Under the pieces are notes generated by a model that saw only the letters and a program-made list of their open reading frames with translations, was not told the origin of the DNA and made no database searches. A stretch of 64,000 bases of DNA from Trichoplax sp. H2 (Eukaryota; Placozoa; Uniplacotomia; Trichoplacea), in the NCBI GenBank assembly GCA_003344405.1, contig NOWV01000128.1:1-64000 (forward strand), read 5' to 3'. Positions 26,497 through 38,900 of this stretch are shown piece by piece (the first letter of the stretch is position 1; each line of letters starts with the position of its first letter). Position numbers and translations under genes: made by a program.

Positions 26497-27627
26497 ATGG
26501 CGGTAAACATATTGAATAAGTCGATGAATCAGAGTCTTCTTGATGATGAAGATAAATTTGGTCGCGATTGGCATGTAAAACGTTTTATGCATATACTTTA
26601 TGGCGTGTTAGCTTCTTTGGCCATCTTAGGTAATTTAATGGTATGTTTCGTTATCGTAACAACAAAAAATGGGAGAATGATGAAGTCTGGATTAAATTTG
26701 CTGATTTTAAGCATGGCAGTGATGGATGCAGCTACAGGAATAATGATGTTTGTTGTCCCTTCATTTGTTGTTCCAGCTGCAAATTACACTTATCCGAAAA
26801 ACAAAATCTCGGGAACAATATTTTGCCGCGTATTTGCTTCGCAATATGCAATTTTTTATTTTGGTTTTGGCTCAGTTTTTACCATTACCGCTATTGCTAT
26901 CGAAAGGTGGATTGCTGTCGCTAGACCATATACATACCGAAATATTGTAACTATAAAAAGAACTAAACGATTTTTAGTCGGTCTATGGGTATTCAATACT
27001 GTTATATCAATTGATATCCTGCTTCAACGAGATTATGTTAGCAATGAACAGCCTCCATGTAAATGGAATTCTTTCATTCGACATCCACCAGGGATATATC
27101 TGTTCATTGTAATGGAAATTCTACGTTTATTTCTACCGTTTATCATCATTATAGCATGTTATGTTGACATAATAAGAAGAATTATTACAGCTACACCTGC
27201 ATTATCGGTAGCCAAGTCCAATCGGAATCGCGCACCAGCTATGTCAATAGTCGGAAGGAATCACAGTTCAATCAGAGCTAGACGTAGAGTAACTATCATG
27301 GTAGCAATATCAGCTTTAGCTTTTATGATATGTTGGTTACCAAACGAACTCTATTTTACGTTATATGCTCTTAACGCTATATCTTATAATATTGATGTTA
27401 TTCGATTTACCAAGACACTGATTGTCGGTAGTTCATGTTTGAGTCCTCTAATCTATTCTGCCGCTAACGAAGACTATCGACGAGGTATCTGGTCACTTGT
27501 ATGCAATTATAAATTTCGAAAATCCCCACGAATAAGTACAAAATACCCCCGAAGTGTTATTTTAAATGTAGAAAGTAGTAGAAATTTTATAACACAACAA
27601 ACTCCCGAAGCTGAAAGAAGAAATTAA
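26497..27627 (+). CDS. Class A (rhodopsin-like) GPCR, copy 2, intronless
   Basis: Single exon, 376 aa, paralogue of the gene at 14436. The start is taken at the ATG matching copy 1. The frame stays open for 40 more codons upstream (to 26377) but without another ATG, and the corresponding upstream region of copy 1 has stops. Hallmarks are as in copy 1: GN in TM1, Asp in TM2, TM3 Cys, ERW for DRY, CWLP in TM6 and SPLIY for NPxxY. Differences cluster in the N-terminus, extracellular loop 1 (an NYT sequon where copy 1 has DYT), intracellular loop 3 (residues about 230-260) and the tail. The transmembrane core is almost unchanged. It is likely a surface receptor with the same or a closely related ligand; the changed outer and inner loops could alter ligand or G-protein preference. 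Confidence 0.95.
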   Translation: MAVNILNKSMNQSLLDDEDKFGRDWHVKRFMHILYGVLASLAILGNLMVCFVIVTTKNGRMMKSGLNLLILSMAVMDAATGIMMFVVPSFVVPAANYTYPKNKISGTIFCRVFASQYAIFYFGFGSVFTITAIAIERWIAVARPYTYRNIVTIKRTKRFLVGLWVFNTVISIDILLQRDYVSNEQPPCKWNSFIRHPPGIYLFIVMEILRLFLPFIIIIACYVDIIRRIITATPALSVAKSNRNRAPAMSIVGRNHSSIRARRRVTIMVAISALAFMICWLPNELYFTLYALNAISYNIDVIRFTKTLIVGSSCLSPLIYSAANEDYRRGIWSLVCNYKFRKSPRISTKYPRSVILNVESSRNFITQQTPEAERRN

Positions 27628-30600
27628 ATCTTTAGATCCATCAGATCAAACTTTACAGTCCTTTTGAAAATCACAACAGCAAAAATTGATGATATAGTAT
27701 AAGATTGAAAGAGTCTTGTCCTATTAGTAGACGAAAATCCAATCCGAATGGCTCTACTTGATAAATTATATAATTAGTTAAAATAACTGATCTTTATGGT
27801 AAGATACCCTGTACCTTGTGTTAATAATCTTTGATAAATGCTTACAAGTCCGTATATAAAAGTAAATGTGGATAGATTAAAAAATGCTAAATCATAATTT
27901 CTGTACTAATCCAATTAAATTATGAAATTGATACATGCAGTTGATTGTCGCTACTGGTTGCAAAGGTTGCTCTAATAATGCTACTAATTTTAGGATAATC
28001 TATTTCATTGGTACATTAGATTGATCGTACTTAATCTCATCATGTTTTAATCCAGTCTTAAGAGCGTTCAATTTTCACTAATTTATGGTGTTGTATGATT
28101 TATAATATTAATGGTATTACCCTCGTACTAATAGCTTGAATATCTTATAAATTTCAATAATTAATGTAAGTAATAGAAAGAAGATAGACCATTAATTAAC
28201 GAAATATGTTCACTCAGTTTCTGAAATGCAAGGAGGTAAATACTCAACACAACAGCTCCTATCTAAGGCTCCAATAATGCTCTTGCTTACAGAATTTATT
28301 GTTTGACCTAGGGCAATTCATGTTTATCCACAATGGGTATATCTATATTAACTTACGAGCTTCAATATTCTTTCTCACTAATTCTGTTGCTATCATTTAA
28401 AATTGATAATGAAAATTATTTGTGATTATCTCAAAGTGCATCCTTCATACGTGCTGTAGCATGGTACGGCATTATATATCATATTCTATACTTTCTATAC
28501 TTTTTTCTGAATAGGGCTTCATAAACATAGCATCAACGGTAAATATTCACTAATAAAGTATTTACTGTTATCCCATTCAGATTTTTTCAGTATGGCATGG
28601 CATTGCTAGATATTTAACATGGAAAGAAGGGAACAATAGTGTAAAAAATGAATGGGTAGACAGGAAGTAACTTTGTTCTTATTTACTTTATTGCTAGTAG
28701 TTAGCAATATTCAATCAAGAAATCGTGCTTTACTATAGGTGTGCTATTATGATGCTCTTTAGAATAAAGTTATCTAAAATTCGTAACTGTATTGATGAGG
28801 GTATTCAGAATTGATACATGTAGGACTAATACTGATGTATTTGAGTAAAAATTTATTGTGATATTATTCTCATTCGGCCTTACTGCGTAAAATTTTAAAT
28901 GTTTTCTCTCTCTACGTGGAAAAATTCTTTTTCAAGTGAATCTCAATAAACTGTATTAAAACTTATATAGATGCATAAATATGAGATCGAGCAACTTTTG
29001 ATAGGTCGTATTTTAATCTGTATCTAGTACGGTTATTATAATAGATATGACTCCAGTTTTTATAGTTTCTAATAGATTTTGGATCTAAATTTTTAGGAGG
29101 TAAATTATCCTTAACAGTTGCTGATATATTGAAACAAATTCCAATTTTTAGATAGTAGTACAGTTGTCGTTCTGATCCGATGACTTCATTTAAGTATCTT
29201 TATGTTTATTGGATTGAAATTAAAATCATAGTCTAGTCTCAAAATTTTAATGTTCATGGATTGATGTAAATATGTTATATTTTATAATATAATTGAATTT
29301 ATGCATTAACTTAAATAGATTTTTAACGCCTCATCATATAAAAAAGTGTAGAAATAAAGCATTAAAAGCCTCGAAGACTAGGTATCAATTCTCTTACATG
29401 TGCAAATTATGGTATTAACTAATATTCATCTTTTCTAGTAATTTTTCAAATATAAATATTTTCGAAAATAAAAATACGATAGCTATTAACAACAATAATA
29501 TATTTTAAGCAGATCCATAGCGCATAAAGCATAAACTGCCTAATTTTACCAATATTACTAAATAAGCAGTTTCGCTCAATAATACCTAAGCTGTGGAATA
29601 TTATTATGAATAGCGTATTTATTCTGGCATTAGATGCTGCAATGCAAACGAAATTGTTTCGATTTCTAGTTTGTAAAGCGATAGTAAAGGTGTAAATACT
29701 CCTAATCTATAAAATATCTGATACAGTAAAAAATTAGTGCAAATAATTAAAGGCCGTGCACACTTGCATTTCCTTGAATTTGCGCTACGTCAGAAAATAG
29801 TATCATAATTAATAACGAAGTTGCGAATTATGAGTTTTATTATTCCAATAAAGACCAATTCCTAAAATTTTGTAGAAAACTCGTACGAACATTATCTGAT
29901 GTTGTTTCTCTGACCTATCATTAAACTGACTATCAAAGCCAGAATTTATCCAGGGTCATTTACATGCTCATATTCAAAATTAAAGAATTGCTAGCAATTA
30001 TGGGTTGTTTTACTGCAACTATAACATTGATAAATATAGAGCAACAAAGAGTTGAGCTTACTGAAAATTTAAATAAATTCGCAATTTGATGAATGTAGCA
30101 ATCCTCAGGGGTTTATGAACATTATGCGCCTCCAAATTATAAGTAAACGATTCACTACTGAAATACTTTGAGGTGCCTAATAAGTATTTTCCACAAGATT
30201 ACTGTCAATTAAACATCCTAGAGATTTCATTTTAAAATCAAATATAATGTATTGATTGCAGTGATAGATTATAATGATGCTAAAAATATCTATAATATGT
30301 GTGTAGTTGTTTAACACGTCTAGATATCTGAATAAATAGGCTATATCTTATTTTTTTTATCTCCAGGAGATGCTGCCTTTTACGACAGCAATATACGGCT
30401 GCGAAAAGATTTTAGCATCAACCAGTATAGTAATCTTATTTTGGCTTTATATTGATTGACAACCTTTAGCTTTAGTTACTTACGGATAAATAACAATCGA
30501 ATGACGCTGATGGCTAAATAGCTACATGGTAAAAAATTGCTATTAGTGTTTAAAGTTTTGGCCGACTGGTTGTAAATAGATTGCAATAGATTTTAGGAAC

Positions 30601-32681
30601 ATTGTAATATCACATCATAGGGTAATTAGGTTTTATAAATGACTGTGTTGCTACGAATTGAAATACCCATCAATTAAATTAATTCATAAAACTGGAAGTA
30701 GTGACATATCTATAATTCACCATTTTAACTCAGTTAAGCGTGCTCTGGGGTAATCATCTAGAAGTTTTATAGCAAGAACTATTCACTACAAATAAAAAGT
30801 TTCACTTCAAGCAGATCTTTTTAAATTTGTATAGTTTGTGAGAATTGTGCAAAATCGCATGGTTTCTATGGCTCGATCAGGACTGTATTTAAATATCTCG
30901 GTGTTGCTGTTTTATTATTCTTTTTCAGTGTATGTGCATTTGAGTACTATTTGATAAATAAAAGATGCTTTGAAATATGTTTAAGAACAAATCATTCATT
31001 ACTCTGCATTTGCGTAAAGTCTAATAACGCACATTATCATAAAATGACATACATGATTCGATTTTTGAATGTGATTGCTTCGATTCAATTTTTAAAATAG
31101 TATCTCTATTTTTACTGTAGTATCATACCATGAAAGATTTACCTGATTGACTAATACTGTACTTAATTCAATTATATTCATTAATACTCTTTGCTCACAA
31201 TGAATAGTGAAGACCTATCTATTTATTTAAGATTTATAATCGAAAATGGTTTGTTTCCAGTTCCAATCTGCATAACAAGAGGTCATCTGATTTGATGCTA
31301 TTTTGATCATGGCCATATGTTGTATACAGCTATTATTGAAATATCAGCTAGATACTAGTCAAAACTTTTCATTTGTATTAACAATAAATAACTAGATGCA
31401 ATTACCTAGTGTATCAATGCTCCAGGCTAATTGTCTAAAAAAATCTCGCGAACAATAACCCTGAGTTGCCGTTATTATCTTAAGTTCTCGTCATCTCCTC
31501 CATTAAAACAATGGTCGTCTCTTGCCTTTTGTACTACAATCTTTAGGCCTACATAATAGAATGATGCTTAATAAATTGGGAGGTAGTGTTGCATACTCAC
31601 GTTATATCATCGACGTTGAAATTTACATGTATAGACCGTAGTCTACAATTGGTGTCTCGAAATTTTCTTAATTCGCGACTGCTTTGCGGCGAGTAGATAT
31701 ACTACACAATCCCATTTCTTGTAGCCAATTCTACTTATTGCACATACATACATTCTATTGCGTTGAGTAAAAATCAGCAGCGGACAGGCAGTTACGTGTT
31801 TTGGTAATTTATTCACATGATTGCTAACCTCGCAGTAGCTTATATACGTAATTCTGGTCACTTATCGCTATCATTTTCAGTTTGAAAACCTTTTAGGAAA
31901 GATACTGTAGTCATAAAGATAGACAAATGTATAGCATGGTTTAGATAATGGGTATACTTAACAAATTAGATTTTAATAGTAAATTAATAGAAAATTAAGC
32001 AAACTATTTACTAGATAGTGTTAATGTAGCTGCGTAATGATATTGTATGAGGCGTTTAACGGTAGTGTTGTTGTAATTGTTGCAGTATAGAATTTATAGT
32101 ACTGTATAAAGTAATGGTGACTGAAAAAAGTAGTAGGTTAATGGAGTCATTAAAGATAGTGATACTTGCTAGCAAGTGCGATTAATTGGCTTTATTTAAC
32201 TTCCAGATAAATTAATTTCCCATTTGTAAAAAGCTACAATGTGATCGATAGAAAAGGAAAAATTTTAAGTAAAAATTATGAAATCATGATTACATTAAAC
32301 AGACCAAAGTAAAACGGAATCATACACAATTTCAATACACATCCTAAAAATAGTAGGCAGGTTGGATATATAATATTTTCCTAAATTAGCTAAAGTACAG
32401 GAGTTAGACACAGACTGTACAAATTTTGTACGGCTGCGATTAACGGCTGCAGAAAGACAAATTAATTAATCAGCATTAAAATGAGACGTCAGACCACGAA
32501 TCATATTCCTAATACCCTCTTCAGAGTTGATTGGTACATAAAAAAAGGCCATTTGAAATTTAAAGAAATCCCATTAGACTGATTACAATTACATTACAGA
32601 TTTTGGAAAGAAAGGTTTAACTCTACGTAACAGCCTATTAGTTAACATTTAGTAAGGTTAGTATATATAGCATTGCTACAA
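27628..32681. other. Intergenic, non-coding part of duplication copy 2 and spacer
   Basis: To about 31.68 kb this is the diverged counterpart of 15.6-19.25 kb. From 31.7 to 32.68 kb it is unique AT-rich DNA leading into the 3' end of the tropomyosin gene on the minus strand. The open frame at 31643-31861 (-) has no family motif and falls at the edge of the duplicated block. Nothing else is recognisable. Confidence 0.5.
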
Positions 32682-35600
32682 TTAGATAGATTGTAGTTCA
32701 GCCATGGCATTAGCTAATTCTTCTTCAGCTTTTTTCAAATTTTCTTTTTCCTCTTGTAGTTCATCTACAATTAAAATTATACGGACATTAACTCCTGCAA
32801 ATGCAACTACGGTACTATCACTGGTAGCCAGGAAACAGTGTTCCATTTGCACTAAAATACGTTATATCCTATCTTCATGACATTAAGCCATGTAACTATA
32901 CATTATGTACATGAACTCTTGCATTACCTTCACGCTCATCTAAAGTCTTTTCAAGTTGTGTTACTGAATCTTCGGCATCACGTACTTCCTGTTCAGCCTA
33001 AAATAAATTATTTCCAATCAATAAATTACTAAAAAGAGTCCATTTAAGTAAAAGAATGATGCAATGGTTGACAAGCTATACCTCAGCACATTTTTCCTCC
33101 ATCTCTGCTAATTTAGCTTTAGCCACTTCTTCTCGTTCTTGAGCCTAGGAAATGTTTATAGTTAATACTAGATTCCTTTAAAAACTTGCTAAAAAATAAG
33201 TGATTCATTTTATCCTGAAATAGATATCGAAACTCGTCAGGATAGCTTGAAATTGAACAAGTCGCAGGCACAACTTCCATACATACCTTCATCATGCTGA
33301 CTTCCATGCTCTTCTTATTATTTGTCGTTAAAATGAGATCGTTTTCCAGCTGCGTCGCGCGCCTGCATTAGTTCGATTAATTAACGAGAGATTAGTGATC
33401 AGAATCGTTGGAAATATAATCCAAAAAAGGACGTACGCTTCTGCCGTATCAGCTTTTTCTTCTTCTTCTTCCAGTTCTTTTTCTAATTCTTCCAATTTCT
33501 CGGAAATCTAAAAAGTATGTTCATGTCAATACGTATTTGCCGAACCTTTACTATTCTATTATAGAGGGCGAAACACAGACTATATACTATTCCGTTCGAT
33601 GTCATATTAAACAACCTCTTTATATTTGGTTTCTGCTTCTTCTCGAGCAGCAAGTGTTTCGTTCAATTGTCGCTCCAGTTCCTCCAACTGATGTATCATA
33701 AATAAACAGTAGTAACGACAGAATTAAATTAATCATAATATAATTATTAAAGTATAGAAGACTACCGCTAAATTACATTTGGTGTTTGCTATAATGTTAC
33801 CTTAGTATTGCTTGTGTTAGTTCTACTTTCTAGAACAGCTCGTGCCCTATCAGTTGATATAGATTACAATAGCCATGCATGAATCATAAAAATAAAATAA
33901 ATCGTTCCATTTCTACGAAATTTTTAACACCAGCATTGCGTGCTGAGATATATAAATAATGTTACAATTTCATACCTTTCATGTTCATCTGTTTTAGTTT
34001 CTGCCTCTAGCAGAGATTTAAGGGTTTCTGCCAGCTTACTTTCACGATCATCTAATTGTTGTTCTGTTTCTTCAATCTCCTTATTCAATTCATCAATTTT
34101 TTCTTTAACCTATAATCGCACATCAAAATTAATGTACTTGTTGTATAAGTATCAGCGATACGAAAAACTGATGTTGGCGGTATGGTTCTGGATAGAAATT
34201 ATTAACGAAAACGATAATGGCATATTACTACAGCGTTAGTCTAGGAGTTACTAGCGATCGCAAGTGAAGTTAGAATTGGAGGAACTACGTCAATGGGTGG
34301 ATTTTTAACAGTAATCACTTTTCAGTAAATTGTCAAAGTCTTGTTTATTAGTCTTCGGTTTAAAGGGCTGTATTTCAATTTGAAGAAATGATTTCAAAAT
34401 GATGCTGCCGATGTTAATCGTATGTTGTTTACTCTTGAATGTTAACTAACAATTCTATAATTTGTTCTCCGATATATTTTTATTCACCTTCCGTAATCAC
34501 TATGGAATATACTACATATCAAATTTAAAAACCTTCATTCATGCATCCCGTAGGTAAGATCCGGTGTTTGAATTAGATACGATTTCATTATTGTTAATAA
34601 ACAATATAACACCAACCGCTACGCCTGGGTGCCATGCGTATCATTATGAATCTCCCCAAATTTGTTTGAAAGTATATTTCTATAATAGTGGTTCAAGTTT
34701 TACTCTTCTCAGGAGGCCGTTTTCTAGGAAGCATCGCGTACATTAATTACTGGCACTTGCGGCTTTGTTAAAAGGAACCAGTATAATTCCCCCCAAAGTC
34801 ATGATGTACACGTAACAGCATATAGTACCATTGCAATTTGGTGCGAGCTCAAGCTTTATTTTAAATAGAGCGTAATAATAGCTGTAGCTTTTCATCTTCT
34901 CTTTTCATAGCTAAGTAGTGAATATTTTGTTATTTTGTAAAGCATTGTAGATCATAGTTTTAAGTACAGTATTATATATTATTCAAGCGTGTACGCCGAG
35001 TCAATTTTTTGACAACTTTATAAAGTTCTGATAAGTACAGTTTGCAGAAGTTGAAGTAAAAATAAAGTACACGTCAAAAGCTTCTCATTTCAATTCATAT
35101 TAAATCATAGCATTCTACTTGAAGGTTAGTCATTGTACATTCGAAATCGAAGTAAAACAGGTATGCGAATGTCCAATAGCACTGATTAATACCTTAAAAT
35201 AAAATAAATACCGATTCGCTTGTTTCAACACACTTATCCATTCGAACTCGAGATGTATTGTTCAACTGGCCGTTCAAATATTGTATCATGAAATTGCTTC
35301 AATTTCGTTCACTTTAATGGGCAAGAGTTAATAGTATTTCAAATCAATACTACTGTGCCATGTAATTCCATGTTCAAGGGCACTATGCATGGCAATATCA
35401 GGAAACTGCGGTACACGGTCTATAAATTAAATCCTTTAGGATGAGCAAAAGTTTGATGTAGGGTTTCTCATCGCCTTTAGAATAGCTTTGAATTGTATAG
35501 TATTAGACCACCACGTCAGTTATAAAAGTGGTACGATTTTTGAAATTAAGTAGGGCGGTCAAAGCTGATACCTTTCAATATAGAATAACATGAGATTTGG

Positions 35601-37843
35601 GCTTTTTTAAACTAAGAATCGACCCTAAATATCGGTATTTCTATGGATATTCCATACATTGGCAATTACACGATTGCATAACGTAAGATAAAAAGATAAA
35701 ACTTGCAACAGGCTAGTCCATTGAAGTCATCCGTCGAATGAATAAGTGCAAAGGTAAAAACTACAAGTCAATGCGCCGTGATTCATAGTCAACTGATGGA
35801 AAAAATAGTATATCAAGTTAATCCATTAATGAACTCATATTTAATTGACTTTATTCTGCTTCTATAGTATTCATTCAATGAATTAATAAGTAAAATTCGA
35901 TTTTAATCAAGACACCGCTCACTGTATTAAGTTATTTCGTAGTAGGTGTGGAAGTAGAATTTCCACTACTACTCTCAGTGCGGCACCATCTTGCAAGTCA
36001 AAAGTGTAGTGCTGCAGATGTAGAGACTCTAATGTACATATTTACTATTCAAGGGTATCTGCTATTTGTATAGTGACTCATACACTGGATGTCAGAAGAA
36101 GTCCAGTATCTCGATCACGTAACCATTCGTGTCTAAACGACTGCCACAAAATTAGACTATCGTGCTATGCCGAAATCGGCAATAACACACCGCGAATGAC
36201 CACCATTGACTAATATCGATGATCACCATGTGCATTTTAACTGTTTTATGGCTAATTGAATAGTGCAAAGACTGAGTACATATCATTGATAAAATGTTAG
36301 AATTAATCCGTACTGTCTGTTGCAAATTGGACAGTAGTATGTTATCCACGCATCGTCGTGAATCACAGGAGTACGCTTAGGAAGATACGAGGAAAATTTG
36401 GAGAAGACCGTCGAGTTCATTTTCTCCATCATTCACTGTTGTAGAAACTGCTGACTGAATTTAACCTTAGCTCGATTATACAATTGATCAAGCGAAGAAG
36501 ACTTTGAAATGACATTTCTACTTCTTTTGCCCTTGACGATAGGCAACGGTTTATCGTGGATAGTATGCCTTCTTCAAGCACTCTACTCTTTGATTGTTAA
36601 TTTGTTAAATATGGAATTTTGATTAGGCTAGATAAGATTAAAGAATCAGTAATGGATATTATTCTTAATTGACGGAGGAATTTGGATTGTCGAGTACAGC
36701 ATAGTAATCCTATTCTAGCTTATAGGATCGATTGCTGGATTTTACGCATGTGTTGTACTTTTCAATCAGTGATGACTAAAAAATGATACACCGTTTGTAA
36801 TATTGGATGCGATTTTGAACAGTTGATGGTAAAATGTAAAGGAAGTATTTTGACTGTAAGTAGTCGTCATGATTGAGCAAGGCGTTGGGTGCACTGCATG
36901 TGTTCAAACGAATACTAATTAATGAATCATCATCCTTTACGACTCAACTTGAGTTGGTTAAGAAATGAGTGGCAATGTAGCGCATCATGGAGTTTAGGCT
37001 AAGCTACTATTCAAAGGCGTTAGGCTATCCGTGACGAGTTGAAGACAAGCTCTTACAGATTGAGCGAACAGCTCTACAAGGTGTAAGAAGAGAACAAAGG
37101 CAGCTTCTGTTTATTCGAGTAATCAAGGACTTGTACTAAGCAGGATGGAAGAGATAGGAGAGTACGGCATTAGCGTCGATTGCTAAAGAAGTTGCTCACC
37201 CGTATGACTTAATAAAATAAGTTTATTTTTTGACATGTTGGCAGCAAGACGGATAGAATTTTGGATGGGTCAGTTTAGTGGAGAAGGGTTTGACTTGCAT
37301 GCTATCGACGTGTAAAGTAAAACTGGGCCAAAAGCAAGAATTGGAAAAAACAAAGAAGAAATGTTGATGACTGTCAATACACTGTAAATGGAAGGGCAAT
37401 GAAAGTCTTTTGACTACTCTGCAACGGCAACATAAGAGAGTTGTCGGTTGGAAGTGATAGACGATAGTGAAATGGATTGGAGAAAAACAATTTATGACTG
37501 CATGGAGTCGATGGTACAGTAAGGACTTTGAAATGGCGGAGAAGGACACGCCTGATGAGAAAAATCAATTCAAAGCGTTGGTAGGATATAAGAAAGGATA
37601 TTGAATTTTATCCATGCTGCAGGTGCCAGTTTGGATTGAAAGCTTTGTACAACAAGGCAGCAACAAGGATAGTCAAGGGTATTTTATGAAGCTATACTAG
37701 TGGATTTTAGCGGAGATAAACTAGTTTACCTCTTCCTCTCGTTGCACAGTGTCCCTCAATTGGTCTTCACACTGTTCAGCTCGCTGCAAGGCATCTTCCG
37801 CCTCTTTTCGCAAGCCTGCCATCTTCTTTTTCACAGCTTCCAT
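32682..37843 (-). CDS. TPM: Tropomyosin, short form (9 exons)
   Basis: Minus-strand exons: 37843-37730, 34109-33976, 33846-33801, 33687-33616, 33507-33437, 33362-33287, 33144-33082, 32997-32928 and 32764-32682. They total 729 nt, 242 aa, and all phases agree. The protein is one continuous coiled coil of charged heptads, with the family start MEAVKKKM and hallmark stretches DEHERARAVLESR, TQLENDL...TTNN and KSMEVS. It ends AMAELQSI. Tropomyosin polymerises head to tail along actin filaments and controls myosin access. At 242 aa it matches the short, non-muscle class (about 247 aa) rather than the 284-aa muscle class, because the N-terminal exon is short (38 aa). Intron 1 is 3.6 kb, far longer than the others. 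The ATG lies next to the GC- and GTAC-rich segment upstream. Confidence 0.94.
34110..37729 (-). other. Large first intron of tropomyosin
   Basis: 3620 bases between the first and second coding exons. I looked on the minus strand for an alternative first or second exon with coiled-coil heptads and found none that splices in phase. Several open frames (for example 37223-37549 minus, 36152-36349 minus, 33940-34239 plus) do not resemble proteins. An intron of this length in a gene with otherwise tiny introns may hold regulatory elements or an alternative promoter, but I see no specific motif. Confidence 0.6.
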
Positions 37844-37949
37844 TTTGTACTTGTTTTGGATTGTATTTTCAACTAGGATTGCTTGAAAAATTGACAAAAT
37901 TCACTGCAGTCAAAGTGGAAAGATTCAATTTTTCCAAGGTAAAATGCAA

Positions 37950-38900
37950 TCGTCCAATGTCAAGTTGGCCAAGAATGGAGATGGGAAGATCTTTGAGGAA
38001 TGTGTGACTGGGTGACCTGACCCAACGTCTGACTTGGAAAGCAGACGACGCTACCTACAAGCAACGACCTACTGGGTGTCACTCGGGGCGTTTCAACCGT
38101 CATGGATTGTTTTGACATGCAACTGCACAAGTGCACATGCCAGCAGTCCACTGCCGCCTCCAGCGCTGTTGTTTCAGTCCTAACACAGAGAATACACTGC
38201 AGTCGGAGTAGTATGAAAGCGGAAGGCGCTGCCGGCCTTTGTGTCTGTGTGCGATCGACAGGACGTTGGTGCGTGTATCGTACCCTCTCCGCTTCACTCG
38301 ACAGCACCTCATTGAAGATGAGTGCTGACACTATTTGTTATGTTCACGCGTCGTCAATGACGCACATCGAGGACGTTTCTCGCCGCTGGAAGCTCAATGT
38401 GCAGCAGAGTAGAGTACATAGTAGGGTAGAGTGTACAGTGTATTGTACTGTACACCACCGGACTGTATCGTGCAGTGAAAGCCATCTACAGTACAGTACA
38501 CTAGTACGGTACTGTCCCCGGGCTTCAATCGACTCATCGTTGCTTTGTCATGTCAGTACACCAGTGTACGGTTCAAGTGCACGTACTGTAGGGTCACTTT
38601 GTCCCTGGTCGTGTCAGATAATACTGTACACCGTACACTAGGACAGCATACCTCAATCGCCACATGATCTGCACAAAAGATGTCACCCGTGGCGATTCAG
38701 CTACACTACGCCAAACGCTCACCACGTGTACTACACCCACTTCAGTGTTCGACAGGTGTACGTACAGTACGGTACTGTCAACCGTCCGCAGACGATTGTT
38801 GTGCAAACTGCCAATACACTACTCTACTGTATGGTGACGCAGTAACGATTCACACACGTCCACCACGGTAAGCGTGTCTGCGCGATAGCACTGACTGTGA
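37950..38900. promoter_or_regulatory. GC-rich, GTAC-rich putative promoter region of tropomyosin
   Basis: Base composition changes sharply here: many CpG and GC-rich stretches in an otherwise AT-rich window. GTAC-centred palindromic words (TACTGTAC, AGTACAGTAC, CGTACAGTACGG) recur densely from 38410 to 38860, with another at 39308. It lies just upstream of the tropomyosin ATG at 37843. Several overlapping open frames on both strands appear only because stop codons are rare in GC-rich DNA. A promoter/CpG-island role is inference from position and composition. Confidence 0.55.

Larger units (their letters stand above)
21690..31680 (+). repeat. Segmental duplication, copy 2 (carries GPCR 2)
   Basis: Counterpart of 10.8-19.25 kb, same orientation. 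The offset is about 10.9 kb left of the assembly gap and about 12.06 kb right of it. Most of that jump is explained by the duplicated locus, the N run and the 417-bp insertion at 22290-23152. Non-coding divergence from copy 1 is high. The weakest conserved stretch at the right end is near 31620-31680. Confidence 0.8.

Noticed and set aside
37960-38871. Several overlapping open frames on both strands in the GC-rich segment
   Set aside because: Stops are rare here because of base composition; the translations are Cys/Ser/Thr/Arg-rich with no domain, no splice partners and mutual overlap.
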